A stretch of 64,000 nucleotides of DNA from Dactylorhiza incarnata (taxonomy: Eukaryota; Streptophyta; Magnoliopsida; Asparagales; Orchidaceae). Positions within the stretch are counted from its first letter, which is position 1. The number at the start of each line of letters is the position of its first letter. The DNA lies in NCBI GenBank assembly GCA_033032865.1, contig JAWHQI010000523.1, positions 858,265 to 922,264 on the forward strand. Reading direction: 5' to 3'. The translations under genes were made by a program, and so were the position numbers. This document shows positions 54,110-64,000 of this stretch, piece by piece. The notes under the pieces were generated by a model. The model had not been told where the DNA came from and ran no database searches. It saw only the letters and a program-made list of their open reading frames with translations.

Positions 54110-56178
54110 TCACGACTGACGGCGCTCTGGGGAAGCATCCTCTCTATGAAGTCGCACGACCTGGTCACTGGTCGTGTTCAAGAGAGAATAAATTTGGCTT
54201 GTATGATAATGAAGGTGGTTGATTGTGCAATGAAGCCGCCCGGCATCCCTTTCGACCCGCGTAGCGGCAATCATTCGGGGGGTTGCGGCGGCCTCGTCAA
54301 TCATTGGATCAGCCGCCCGGACTGAAGGAGGATTCGAGCTCGCTCCAATAGTCGGGCGGCTAACAGCTACCACCCCATCATTCACATTTCGCCGACCAGC
54401 GGCGACTTCTCTGGTTAAGCGCAGGAATTTATCCTGGTAATATTTTGAGTCACTCTCAAATTTGGCAGAGGCTTTCTTCTCCTTCTCCAGTTGGACGGTT
54501 AGAGCAGTCCGCGTAGCCACCACCGCTGCTCGCGCGGCCTCAAGCTGAGTCTCCAGGATTTTCACTTTCTCTGTGCTGGACCTCCTGTCAATCTCCGATT
54601 GCGCCAGAGCGGTCCGAGTGGCGGCCTCCCGGTCCTCTACCTCCTTCAAGCTGGCCCTCAGGTTGATCAGATCTGCCTCAAGGCGATCAAACAGATGCGG
54701 TCTTTCCGGCAAGGATGTCGCACAGGTTGAAATCGGGGGTGCTAGCCGAGGCAGACTGGCCTCAAGGTCACCCGGCTTCACGATTTGATCAGCGCTATCT
54801 GAAAGAAGCCGCTTGGTTATGAAAAATAAGAGCATACAACGCTACATATATATAAAGTAGAAACGAACATAAACACGAGAGCAGTGCCTGGGCGGACAGG
54901 CCATTTAGACCGTTCCGAGTTCATCCTCTGACATTGCTCACGCCAGAGTCTCTCCGTACTTGACCTAACGGAAGGGAACCGGGCCGCTAAAGGAAAGAGG
55001 TTTGGCGGCGGGTTCACTAATTTATTATGGCAAGGCCGCGGAATGGAAAAACGGACCGCTTTATAGTCCGTGGAACCCTTACCTGCCGCAAGAAGATCAG
55101 GCCGCGGCGGCTTGTTCAAGGCCTGTTCCGCCCTCTCCTTCTTCACCTTCATGATCTCTTCCCCGGTCATTGCTGGGGGTACCTCCTCCCGCGCTCGCAG
55201 AACTTCTTCAAGTTCCCTTGTTTTCTTTTCGACCTCCAAGGCAGTCCGGGCGGCGGCCTCTCGCTCTTCGGCTTCCATCCGAGCGGTCTCTTCAGACCGG
55301 GCTGTGTCGTCAGTAGCAAGAGCGTTTTGGTCAGAGGCGGTCGGGCTGACAAGAAACTGATCTCGCTTCACCAGCTCATCCATGTCTTTGAAGATCCCGT
55401 TGAAGGATATACTGCTCGCCGGGTCCGGAGGCAGTTCGCCCGTTTTCGCGTCAGGAGTGGCCGGCGATTCGTTTGACTTGCTGGGTGGAGGAGTCGCAAG
55501 ACCTAGCTCCTCTTTCAGCCGCGAATTGATCTGGAGGAGGGATTCGGTCGGTTTCTTAAGGGCCGCCCTTTCCTTAGCGGCCAGCCTCTTGACTTTCTTA
55601 GTTATCCGCTCGGTAACAGACCCGGTCTTCTTCCTCTTTCTTTCTCTCTTATTCGGCGCTGGGCCAAGTTCTTTCGAGGGGCTGGGGTAGTCATCCACGG
55701 ACAAAGGGGTGTTCTGTTCGCCCGTCCTTGGGGAGGTAACCGCCTCCTTCTCTAGATCTCGGACGAGCAAATGAGGGTTCCCGGATGGGGTGATTTCCAC
55801 ACCAAACGAGTCATTCTCTCCGGCCTTCTTCGAAGGGCTTTCTGGAGCAACTTCTTCAGGAGGAGCGGTCTCCTCTTTATTCAGCGGGCTGGCGGTCTGT
55901 TGGTTGAGGCCTTTGGGAGAAATCGGCAAGTCATCAGGAGGAGGCTCCGAACTGTTCGCCACGAGCTCTGCAGGAGTCTTAGGAGTCGTTAAGTCCACAA
56001 CCGGCTTGGAGCTGCCCGTTGCGGCCTTCTCGGCCCGTTTTTCTCTTTTTCCGGTCTTTCCGGTCTTGCTTTTCCCTCGCCTTATCCAATTTTTCCGGCG
56101 ATTCGCTCCTCTTGTTTTCCGCCCTCTTCTGATCCCCACTGGGATCCACGCGGTCTAGCACGGCGTCCAGGAAATCCA
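54110..56178 (-). pseudogene. E3 aORF1, frameshifted near its start
   Basis: ATG at 56178 as in E1. A T run at 56038-56042 carries one extra base relative to E1, moving the reading frame after about 47 codons. The rest is open: basic region, VEITPSGNPHLLVR, Ser/Pro-rich region, TDYKAVRFSIPRP, then an intron at 54910-54795 (116 nt, donor GTCTAA, acceptor AGATAG) that is required to join the two frames, then the coiled coil ending VVRLHRED at 54110. The frame-restoring intron is good evidence that this is a spliced gene. Initiation downstream could bypass the lesion. Confidence 0.65.
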
Positions 56179-56275
56179 TTACTGAAGAATTGCCGGTCTT
56201 AAAAACTCTAACCGCAGCTGGCGAGTAATACCCCGAGATTCCGCAGAAAAACTCCACAGAATGAATTCTCTGGCT

Positions 56276-56283
56276 CTCTTATA
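56276..56283 (-). promoter_or_regulatory. TATA-like box of E3 aORF1
   Basis: Minus-strand TATAAGAG about 100 bp upstream of the ATG, identical in E1. Confidence 0.5.
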
Positions 56284-56357
56284 GGATTCAAGGCAGGGCG
56301 GGTGCGGTCTCCCGGTCAAAGCTAATATTTTCGAAATCCTCTTGAGATTTGAAAATA

Positions 56358-56368
56358 TGCGGGGATTA
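56358..56368 (+). other. Polypurine tract of E3
   Basis: TGCGGGGATTA immediately before the 3' LTR. Confidence 0.75.
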
Positions 56369-57204
56369 TGTTTGCCCGGAAAACCGCTCCTCGGTTTGAA
56401 CCATTATCAGACCGCTCGGACTCCTGAGCCAAGCCGCTGGGTCCTGGAATCGGCGGTTCCCCGTTCAAGAAGGGCCAGGCCGGGCGGCCTGGTGTCATTT
56501 CCAGGATCACCCCCAAAGAGATAAGATCGTCAAAGAGCCAAGGAAGGAAGTTCATCCGCGGTCTCAGCAAGAAGGCCGCGCAGGTTGTCCCATAGAAACT
56601 CGAAGTTCCAGCCCCGAAGAACAGGCCGGGGGTCCAGATCGAAGGCTATCCAAGTTACCTCTTGAAGGTCGGCTAAGTCATGACCAGAGGGCAGACCGCG
56701 ACCTCAATCTCCAAACCGCGCGGTCTGCATTGTTGACTTGGTCCCGGTGTCCTCAGCCGCAAGCAAGACAGATCGGGAAGGCAGGTCGTCAGATCGCGCG
56801 GCCTCTTTCTTTCTCTTCTTTGTGTATCCCGTCACCGCCTGCCCGTTTCTCCTGTACCCGGGCAGGAGGTTATTTTATCCCTGCCCGATCGGGCAGGCCC
56901 CCAAGCCTATAAATAGGGGGCGGCACCGTTCCCAAGACACGCACACTCGAATCCAAGAGCTCGCTTGTCTGAGCTCCGGTCTCGAGTTTCAGGTCTCGCG
57001 AACTGCTGACCGGCCGGCTTCTGCTCTTTCACATTTGTAACCGCTTCTTTTCAATAAAAGGAAAGCCCGTCGCAGGAGTGGCATTTGCCGCGACGGGCGA
57101 AGTCTGGCCTCGACCGCTGCTAGCGGTCTGAATTCTTCAACTAAATAGTAACTGATAGTCCGCAACCCTCGTTTCACTTCGGAGGCGCACTTTTGAATCG
57201 AACA
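56369..57204 (+). repeat. E3 3' LTR (836 bp)
   Basis: Equal in length to the 5' LTR and nearly identical. Promoter palindrome at 56880-56897 and TATAAATA at 56908-56915. Followed by TGCAT (57205-57209). Confidence 0.95.
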
Positions 57205-58150
57205 TGCATAAACCGCAGACCGGCCGTCACGGTGTCTTCAGGCATCGGTATGGTTCTTTCAGTCGCGACCTCAGGAAGGATGGTCTCCTTAAGGCTGGTC
57301 GCATCCTCAGACAGGGCGAATCCTTTCTCTCCTGGCGGGTTGGCAGCCTGCAGTTCGGAAGAAGTTCTCAACTGATCATCTTGCTTCTGAAAAGAATCAA
57401 AATCCTTGAGGAGCTCACTTACGGAAATGCTATGAGCATCGACTGGAACCTGGTCGTTCGGCTGGGGGGGAAGGAGTAATCAAGCCCTCCGAGACTTCAT
57501 TCTCGCGCGACTTGCCTTGCAGGCTAACCGCTCTCGCTTTCCCAGACGCTGCCTTGTTCTTGGCCTTTAGCTTCTTCATTTTCTTGAGAAGCCTGTCCGC
57601 TGTGGATTCCTCCTTCTTTCTCTTCTTCGACTTCGGGGCGATTGGTTTTTTCGGACTGTCCTCAACATTAATTACTGGAGCCTCCTGATCGGACGGCTTG
57701 AGGGAGTCAACTGCCTCTACCCCTTCATCCCTGATGTTCAAATGAAAAACCCCGGACGGGGTGACCTCCATCTTGAAAGACTCATCCCCATCGCCTTTCT
57801 GGGAAGCAGTCTCCAAGTCTGTCTTACCCGGCGGAGAAGGCGGGCTGTTCCCTTTGTCAGAGAAGGTTGGGGGATCAGCTGGGGGCGGGTTCAGACAACT
57901 CGCCTCATTTTTAGTCGACAGGACGACTGTTTGCTCAGGAAGCAGTTCGGTCGGCTTGTTCTCCTCCTGTTTTGATGACAAGTCGATTGTCAACTCTGCA
58001 GGCAGGTCGGTCGGTTTACTCGTAGAAGCAAATTGTTACGGTCTTATCAGGCCGCTTCGCCTTTTTCTTCTTCTTCTCTTTCGAGCGGTCTCTCTCGCGG
58101 TTCTTTCCGGACTTCTCAATAACTTCAAGCTCAGCCATCAAGTTCACCAT
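57205..58150 (-). pseudogene. E4b aORF1, 5' portion (upstream of the E3 insertion)
   Basis: ATG at 58150. An extra base near 58032-58036 relative to E4a breaks the frame after about 40 codons. Downstream the conserved MEVTPSGVFHLNIR motif and basic region are recognisable to the insertion site. Together with 42242-43336 this is one gene split by E3. Confidence 0.75.
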
Positions 58151-58248
58151 CTTTTTTCGGGCTGTTCAACCCGAAAGTCCTAACCGCAATAGGCGAGTAG
58201 TGACTCGTGGTAACAATGGAATTATGCCAGAATCGAAGCTTCTGGAAC

Positions 58249-58255
58249 ATTTATA
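58249..58255 (-). promoter_or_regulatory. TATA-like box of E4b aORF1
   Basis: Minus-strand TATAAAT about 100 bp upstream of the ATG, identical to E4a. Confidence 0.5.
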
Positions 58256-58329
58256 ACCAACAGGGTGAAGTCGGCGCAGTCTCCGGCTAGCACTGATATT
58301 TTCGAAATCTTCACGGAAATTTAAAAATA

Positions 58330-58340
58330 TGCGGGGATCA
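58330..58340 (+). other. Polypurine tract of E4b
   Basis: TGCGGGGATCA, one base different from the other copies, directly before the LTR. Confidence 0.7.
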
Positions 58341-59116
58341 TGTTTACCCGGGAAACCGCCTCCAAGAGGATTACTCGCAGACCGTGCGGTTTGCGGATTC
58401 AAGTCGCCCAGCTCAGGTTATACAAGGTCCATCAACACCAGCTAAGCACAGGCCGGGCGGTCTGGAATAATTCAAGCCACCTCCAAGAAACAAAGGTAAT
58501 CCAAGCCCAAGACCAACAGGGCAAGTCGCGGTCTCAAGTCGGAGGTCGCGCGGTTTATGCCATGGAGACAAGCCAAGGTCCAAAGTCAAAGAACAAGTCG
58601 CGGTCTGAAGACAGAGACCGAGCGGGTAGCATCGTCGCCTTGGCTGCATCATCTTTGGCTTCTGGTCAGACAAGTCGGAAGGGCAAGCCGCCAAGCTCTG
58701 CGGCTTCTTTCTTTCCTTCTTTGTGTATCCCGTCACCGCCTGCCCGTTTCTCCTGTACCCGGGCAGGCGGTTATTTTATCCCTGCCCGCTCGGGCAGGCC
58801 CCCAAGCCTATAAATAGGGGGCGGCACTATTCCCAAGGCACGCACACTCGAATCTAGGAGCTCGCTTGTTTGAGCTGCGGACTCGAGTTCCTCGTCTTGC
58901 GGACTGTCTGACCGGTCGGCTTCTCTTTTCTCGCACTTATAACCCGCTGTAACCCCTTCTTTCTAATCAAAGGAAAGACCGTCGCAGGAGTGGCATTTGC
59001 CGCGGCGGGCGAAGTCTGGCCTTCACCGCTGCTAGCGGTCTCATTCTTCTACACAAAAAGTAACCGACAACCCGCAGCCTCCGGTTTCCCTCGGAGGTGC
59101 GATTTCGGACTCAACA
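58341..59116 (+). repeat. E4b 3' LTR (776 bp)
   Basis: TGTTTACCCGG...GGACTCAACA. Promoter palindrome CCTGCCCGCTCGGGCAGG (58781-58798) and TATAAATA (58809-58816). Hairpins follow near 58977-59041. It is the inverted counterpart of 29004-29768. Confidence 0.92.
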
Positions 59117-62100
59117 GTGGTAATGCGGGATTTAGCTCCAACTGACACCTAAACTTCAAACAGCTATAACTTTAGATCCGGATGTCCGGATTTTGCACAA
59201 AACACCTTTTCGGAAAGAGCTCAGAGCCATACATCCTAAGGAGAATAGAATTTACTCGATCAAGTTCATTTAGTGGTCGACGTATGCTGGATTGCGGTAG
59301 AAAGGAGGGAGTTTGCTCCAATTGGCACCTAAACTTCAAACATCCATAACTTTTGATCCGATTGTTTGATTTTTGCCCACAACGCCTTTTCAGAATGAGA
59401 TCGGAGCCCTGCATCCATTGCACAACAAGTTTTACCCATTCCAGTTCGTTTGCGGTTGATCTACAGTGGGTTATAGGGAAAAATGAGAGATTTAGCTCCA
59501 AATGACACTCAAACATTAAACCGCAACGACTTTTGATCCGGTTGCCTGATTTGACCACACAACACCTTTTCTAAATGAGCTCGTAGCACTACATTCATTG
59601 GAGCACAAGTTTTACCCATTCTAGTTCATTTAGTTGTCAATATTTAGAGCGTTGCAGCGGTAATGCAAAATTTAGCTCCAAATAACACCTAAACTTCTAA
59701 CAGGCATAACTTTGGATTTGTAAGTTTGATTTTTGCCCACATCACTTTTTCGGAATATGCTCGGAAGCATACATCCAATGAAGCACAATTATAAACCCTT
59801 CCAGCTTATTTTAGTGGTCAATATACAGGGGTTGAAATGGTGATGAGAGCTCCTCTTGACACATAAACTGTAACAGCCATAACTTTTGATCTGGTTGTCC
59901 GATTTTTGCGCACAACACCTTTTTGGAAGGAGCTCGGAGCCCTGCATCCAATGGAGAGCAAAATTACCCATCCAGTTTGTTTAGTGGTCAATATACAGCG
60001 GGTTTGAAATAATGTATTTAGCTCGAAAGGAGACCTAAGCATTAAAGATCCATAACTTTTTATCCAGTTGTCCGATTTTCGCCCACAATACCTTTTCGTA
60101 ATGAGATCGGAGCCCAAAATCCAATGGAGAACGAATTTAACCAATTCAAGGTCGTTTAGAGGTCGATATATGGTGGGTTGTAGTGGTAATGCGAGATTTA
60201 TTTCCAAATGTCACATAAATTTCAAAATGAAAGAATTTTAGATGCGGTTTGTAGTCAAAGTGAGAGATTTAGCTCCAAATGACACTCAAACTTTAAAAGA
60301 GCAATAACTTTTGATCTGGTTGTCTGATTTTTACCCCATACAACACAATTTAGGAATGATATCGGAGCCCTACATTCATTGAAGCACAAGTTTTACCCAT
60401 TACAGTTTATTTAGTTGTCTATATTGAGCGGGTTGCACTATTAATGCATAATGTAGCTCCAAATGACACCTAAACATCAAACAGCCATAACTTTTGATCA
60501 GTTTGTGTGATTTTTGCCCACAACACCTCTTTGAAATGAGCCCTGAGCCCTACATTCAATGAAGAGCAAGTTTTACCAATGTAGTTCATTTAGTGGTCGA
60601 TATACATTGTGTTGGTAATGTGGGATTTAGCTCCAACCTACACCTAAACTTCAAACATCTATAACTTTAGATTCGGATGTCGGATTTTGCACAAAACTCC
60701 TTTTCGGAAAGAGCTAAGAGCCATACATCCTAAGGAGAATATGATTTACTCGATCAAGTTCATTTAGTGGTCGACGTATAGTGGATTGCGCTAGAAATGA
60801 GGGAGTTTGCTTCAATTGGCACATAAACTTCAAACATCCATAACTTTTGATCCGGTTGTTTGATTTTTGCCCACAACGCCTTTTCAGAATGAGATCGGAG
60901 CCCTGCATCCATTGGACAACAAGTTTTACCCATTCCAGTTCGTTTGCGGTTGATCTACAGTGGGTTGTAGGAAAAAAATGAGAGATTTAGCTCCAAATGA
61001 CACTCAAACATTAAACCGCAACGACTTTTGATCCGGTTGCCTGATTTGACCACACAACACCTTTTCGAAATGAACTCGTAGCACTACATTCATTGGAGCA
61101 CAAGTTTTATCCATTCCAGTTCATTTAGTTGTTAATATTTAGAGCGTTTCAGCGGTAATGCGAAATTTCGCTCCAAATGACACCTAAACTTCTAACAGGC
61201 ATAACTTTTGATTTGTATGTTTGATTTTTGCCCACAGCACCCTTTTGGAATATGCTCGGAGGCATACATCTAATGGAGCACAATTATAAACCCTTCCAGC
61301 TCATTTAGTGGTCAATATACAGGGGGTTGCAATGTGACGAGGGCTCCTCTTGACACATAAACTGTAGCAGCCATAACTTTTGATCTGGTCGTCCGATTTT
61401 TGCGCACAACACATTTTTGGAAAGAGCTCGGAGCCCTGCATCCAATGGAGAGCAAATTTTACCCATCCAGTTTGTTTAGTGGTCAATATACAGCGGGTTT
61501 GTAATAATGTATTTAGCTCGAAAGGAGACCCAAGCTTTAAAGATCCATAACTTTTTATCCGGTTGTCCGATTTTCGCCCACAATACCTTTTCGTAGTGAG
61601 ATCGGAGCCCAAAATCCAATGGAGAACGAATTTAACCCATTCAAGGTCGTTTAGAGGTCGACATACAGTGGGTTGTAGTGGTAATGCTAGATTTAGCTCC
61701 AAATGACACATAAATTTCAAAATGAAAGAATTTTAGATGCGGTTTGTAGTGAAAGTGAGAGATTTAGCTCCAAATGTCACTCAAACTTTAAAAGAGCAAT
61801 AACTTTTGATCCGGTTGTCTGATTTTACCGCACACAACACCATTTAGGAATGATATCGGAGCCCTACATTCATTGAAGCACATGTTTTACCCATTACAGT
61901 TCATTTAGTTGTCTATATTGAGCGGGTTGCACTGTTAATGCAAAATGTAGCTCCAAACGACACCTAAACATCAAACAGGCATAACTTTTGATCAGGTTGT
62001 GTGATTTTTGCCCACAACACCTCTTTGAAAAGAGCCCTGAGCCCTACATTCAATGGAGATCAAGTTTACCCAATGTAGTTCATTTAGTGGTCGATATACA

Positions 62101-64000
62101 TTGAGTTGAAGTGGTAATGTGGGATTTAGCTCCAACCTACACCTAAACTTCAAACAGCTATAACTTTAGATCCGGATGTCTGGATTTTTGCACAAAACAC
62201 CTTTTTGGAAAGAGCTCAGAGCCATACATCCTAAGGAGAATAGGATTTACTCGATCAAGTTCATTTAGTGGTCGACGTATAGTGGATTGTGGTAGAAATG
62301 AGGGAGTTTGCTCCAACTGGCACCTAAACTTCAAACATCCATAACTTTTGATCCGGTTGTCTGATTTTTGCCCACAACGCCTTTTCAGAATGAGATCGGA
62401 GCCCTGCATCCATTGGACAACAAGATTTACCCATTCCAATTCGTTTGCGGTAGATCTACAGTGGGTTGTAGGGAAAAATGAGAGATTTAGCTCCAAATGA
62501 CACTCAAACATTAAACCGCAACGACTTTTGATCCAGTTTCCTGATTTGACCACACAACACCTTTTCGAAATGAGCTCGTAGCACTACATTAATTGGAGCA
62601 CAAGTTTTACCTTTTACAGTTCATTTAGTTGTCAATATTTAGAGCGTATGCAGCGGTAATACGAAATTTCGCTCCAAATGACACCTAAACTTCTAACAGG
62701 CATAACTTTTGATTTGTATGTTTGATTTTTGCCCCATCACCTTTTTGGAATATGCTCGGAGGCATACATCCAATGGAGCACAATTATAAACCCTTCCAGC
62801 TCATTTTAGTGGTCAATATACAGGGGGTTGCAATGGTGACGAGGGCTCCTCTTGACACATAAACTGTAACAGCCATAACTTTTGATCTGGTTGTCCGATT
62901 TTTGCGCACAACACCTTTTTGGAAAGAGCTCGGAGCCCTGCATCTAATATAGAGCAAATTTTACCCATCCAGTTTGTTTTAGTGGTCAATATACAGCGGG
63001 TTTGTAATAATGTATTTAGCTCGAAAGGAGACCCAAGCTTTAAAGATCCATAACTTTTTATCCGGTTGTCCGATTTTCGCCCACAATACCTTTTCGTAAT
63101 GAGATCGGAGCCCAAAATCCAATGGAGAACGAATTTAACCCATTCAAGGTCGTTTAGAGGTCGACATACAGTGGGTTGTAGTGGTAATGCTAGATTTAGC
63201 TCCAAATGACACATAAATTTCAAAATGAAAGAATTTTAGATGCGGTTTGTAGTGAAAGTGAGAGATTTAGCTCCAAATGACACTCAAACTTTAAAAGAGC
63301 AATAACTTTTGATCCGGTTGTCTGATTTTACTGCACACAACACCATTTAGGAATGATATCGGAGCCCTACATTCATTGAAGCACATGTTTTACCCATTAC
63401 AGTTCATTTAGTTGTCTATATTGAGCGGGTTGCACTGTTAATGCAAAATGTAGCTCCAAACGACACCTAAACATCAAACAGGCATAACTTTTGATCAGGT
63501 TGTGTGATTTTTGCCCACAACACCTCTTTGAAAAGAGCCCTGAGCCCTACATTCAATGGAGATCAAGTTTTACCCAATGTAGTTCATTTAGTGGTCGATA
63601 TACATTGAGTTGAAGTGGTAATGTGGGATTTAGCTCCAACCTACACCTAAACTTCAAACAGCTATAACTTTAGATCCGGATGTCTGGATTTTTGCACAAA
63701 ACACCTTTTTGGAAAGAGCTCAGAGCCATACATCCTAAGGAGAATAGGATTTACTCGATCAAGTTCATTTAGTGGTCGACGTATAGTGGATTGTGGTAGA
63801 AATGAGGGAGTTTGCTCCCAACTGGCACCTAAACTTCAACATCCATAACTTTTGATCCGGTTGTCTGATTTTTGCCCACAACACCTTTTCAGAATGAGAT
63901 CGGAGCCCTGCATCCATTGGACAATAAGATTTACCCATTCCAATTCGTTTGCGGTAGATCTACAGTGGGTTGTAGGGAAAAATGAGAGATTTAGCTCCAA
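59117..64000. repeat. Satellite block C, about three higher-order units
   Basis: The same satellite. Marker monomers at 60487, 61981 and 63484 (spacing 1494 and 1503 bp). The block starts near the end of a monomer, out of register with the left flank of E4a by about 198 bp. The last two higher-order units share several private variants and are more alike than units in block B. Continues past the window end. No gene. Confidence 0.93.

Larger units (their letters stand above)
43337..57204 (+). mobile_element. E3: complete young Tat-like LTR retrotransposon (13.9 kb)
   Basis: Two 836-bp LTRs that differ at only about three positions, a 5-bp target duplication, an uninterrupted gag-pol frame, the conserved hairpin block, both antisense genes and a polypurine tract. 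It sits inside aORF1 of E4b, so it is the youngest insertion in the window. It provides the reference for E1. gag-pol and aORF2 look intact; aORF1 has a +1 shift. Confidence 0.95.
36771..59116 (+). mobile_element. E4b: 5'-truncated Tat-like retrotransposon, interrupted by E3
   Basis: Plus-strand copy of the E4 family: pol from just before the integrase zinc region, conserved hairpin block, spacer, antisense aORF2 and aORF1, polypurine tract, 3' LTR. E3 (43337-57204) is inserted in exon 1 of aORF1. No gag, RT or 5' LTR. The outer flank is GTGGT, which does not match the E4a flank TTGTC. Confidence 0.9.

Noticed and set aside
29004..59116. One very large element with terminal inverted repeats (DNA transposon)
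   Set aside because: The inverted ends are 3' LTRs of two retrotransposon copies, each with its own polypurine tract, and the flanks lack a matching target duplication.

Overview
This is repetitive plant nuclear DNA with no host gene, rRNA or tRNA gene that I can recognise. It consists of one tandem satellite array (three blocks: 11025-13843, 21381-29003, 59117-64000) into which large Ty3/gypsy LTR retrotransposons have inserted, partly nested. The elements look like the Tat lineage of flowering plants: a single gag-pol frame with a second RNase H domain before integrase, a long region between pol and the 3' LTR, and extra genes there on the opposite strand. The species cannot be identified from the sequence. 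Satellite plus nested gypsy elements suggests pericentromeric or centromeric heterochromatin, which is inference.

Layout. E1 (1-11024, + strand, 5' end outside the window) is a pol pseudogene, a structured non-coding block, two antisense genes and an 836-bp 3' LTR. Satellite follows to 13843. E2 (13844-21380, TSD AAAAG) is a complete non-autonomous element: LTRs full of minisatellites, no gag-pol, a small unknown ORF, the conserved non-coding block and a 76-bp tandem array of paired hairpins. Satellite continues to 29003. E4a (29004-about 36770, - strand) and E4b (about 36771-59116, + strand) are two 5'-truncated copies of a second family joined head to head inside pol, so a 3' LTR lies at each outer end. 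E3 (43337-57204, TSD TGCAT) is a young complete copy of the E1 family inserted into E4b. Satellite continues to the end.

Gene logic. E3 carries an intact 1872-residue Gag-protease-RT-RNase H-second RNase H-integrase frame. Downstream of pol every autonomous copy has two antisense genes, here called aORF1 (Lys-rich, disordered, coiled coil) and aORF2 (a domain resembling Pfam Transposase_28/'putative gypsy type transposon', acidic Ser-rich tail). Each has a TATA-like box at a fixed distance from its ATG, and introns at conserved places, so they look like independent Pol II genes rather than chance frames.

Most worth following: (1) the conserved antisense two-gene cassette; (2) a post-pol array of hairpins with one conserved core but different, internally complementary stems; (3) a palindromic motif CCGNNCGG scattered through LTRs, promoters and 3' spacers; (4) the 76-bp two-hairpin array in E2 with compensatory changes; (5) an ~1.5-kb higher-order satellite repeat with sequence similarity to the E2 leader.
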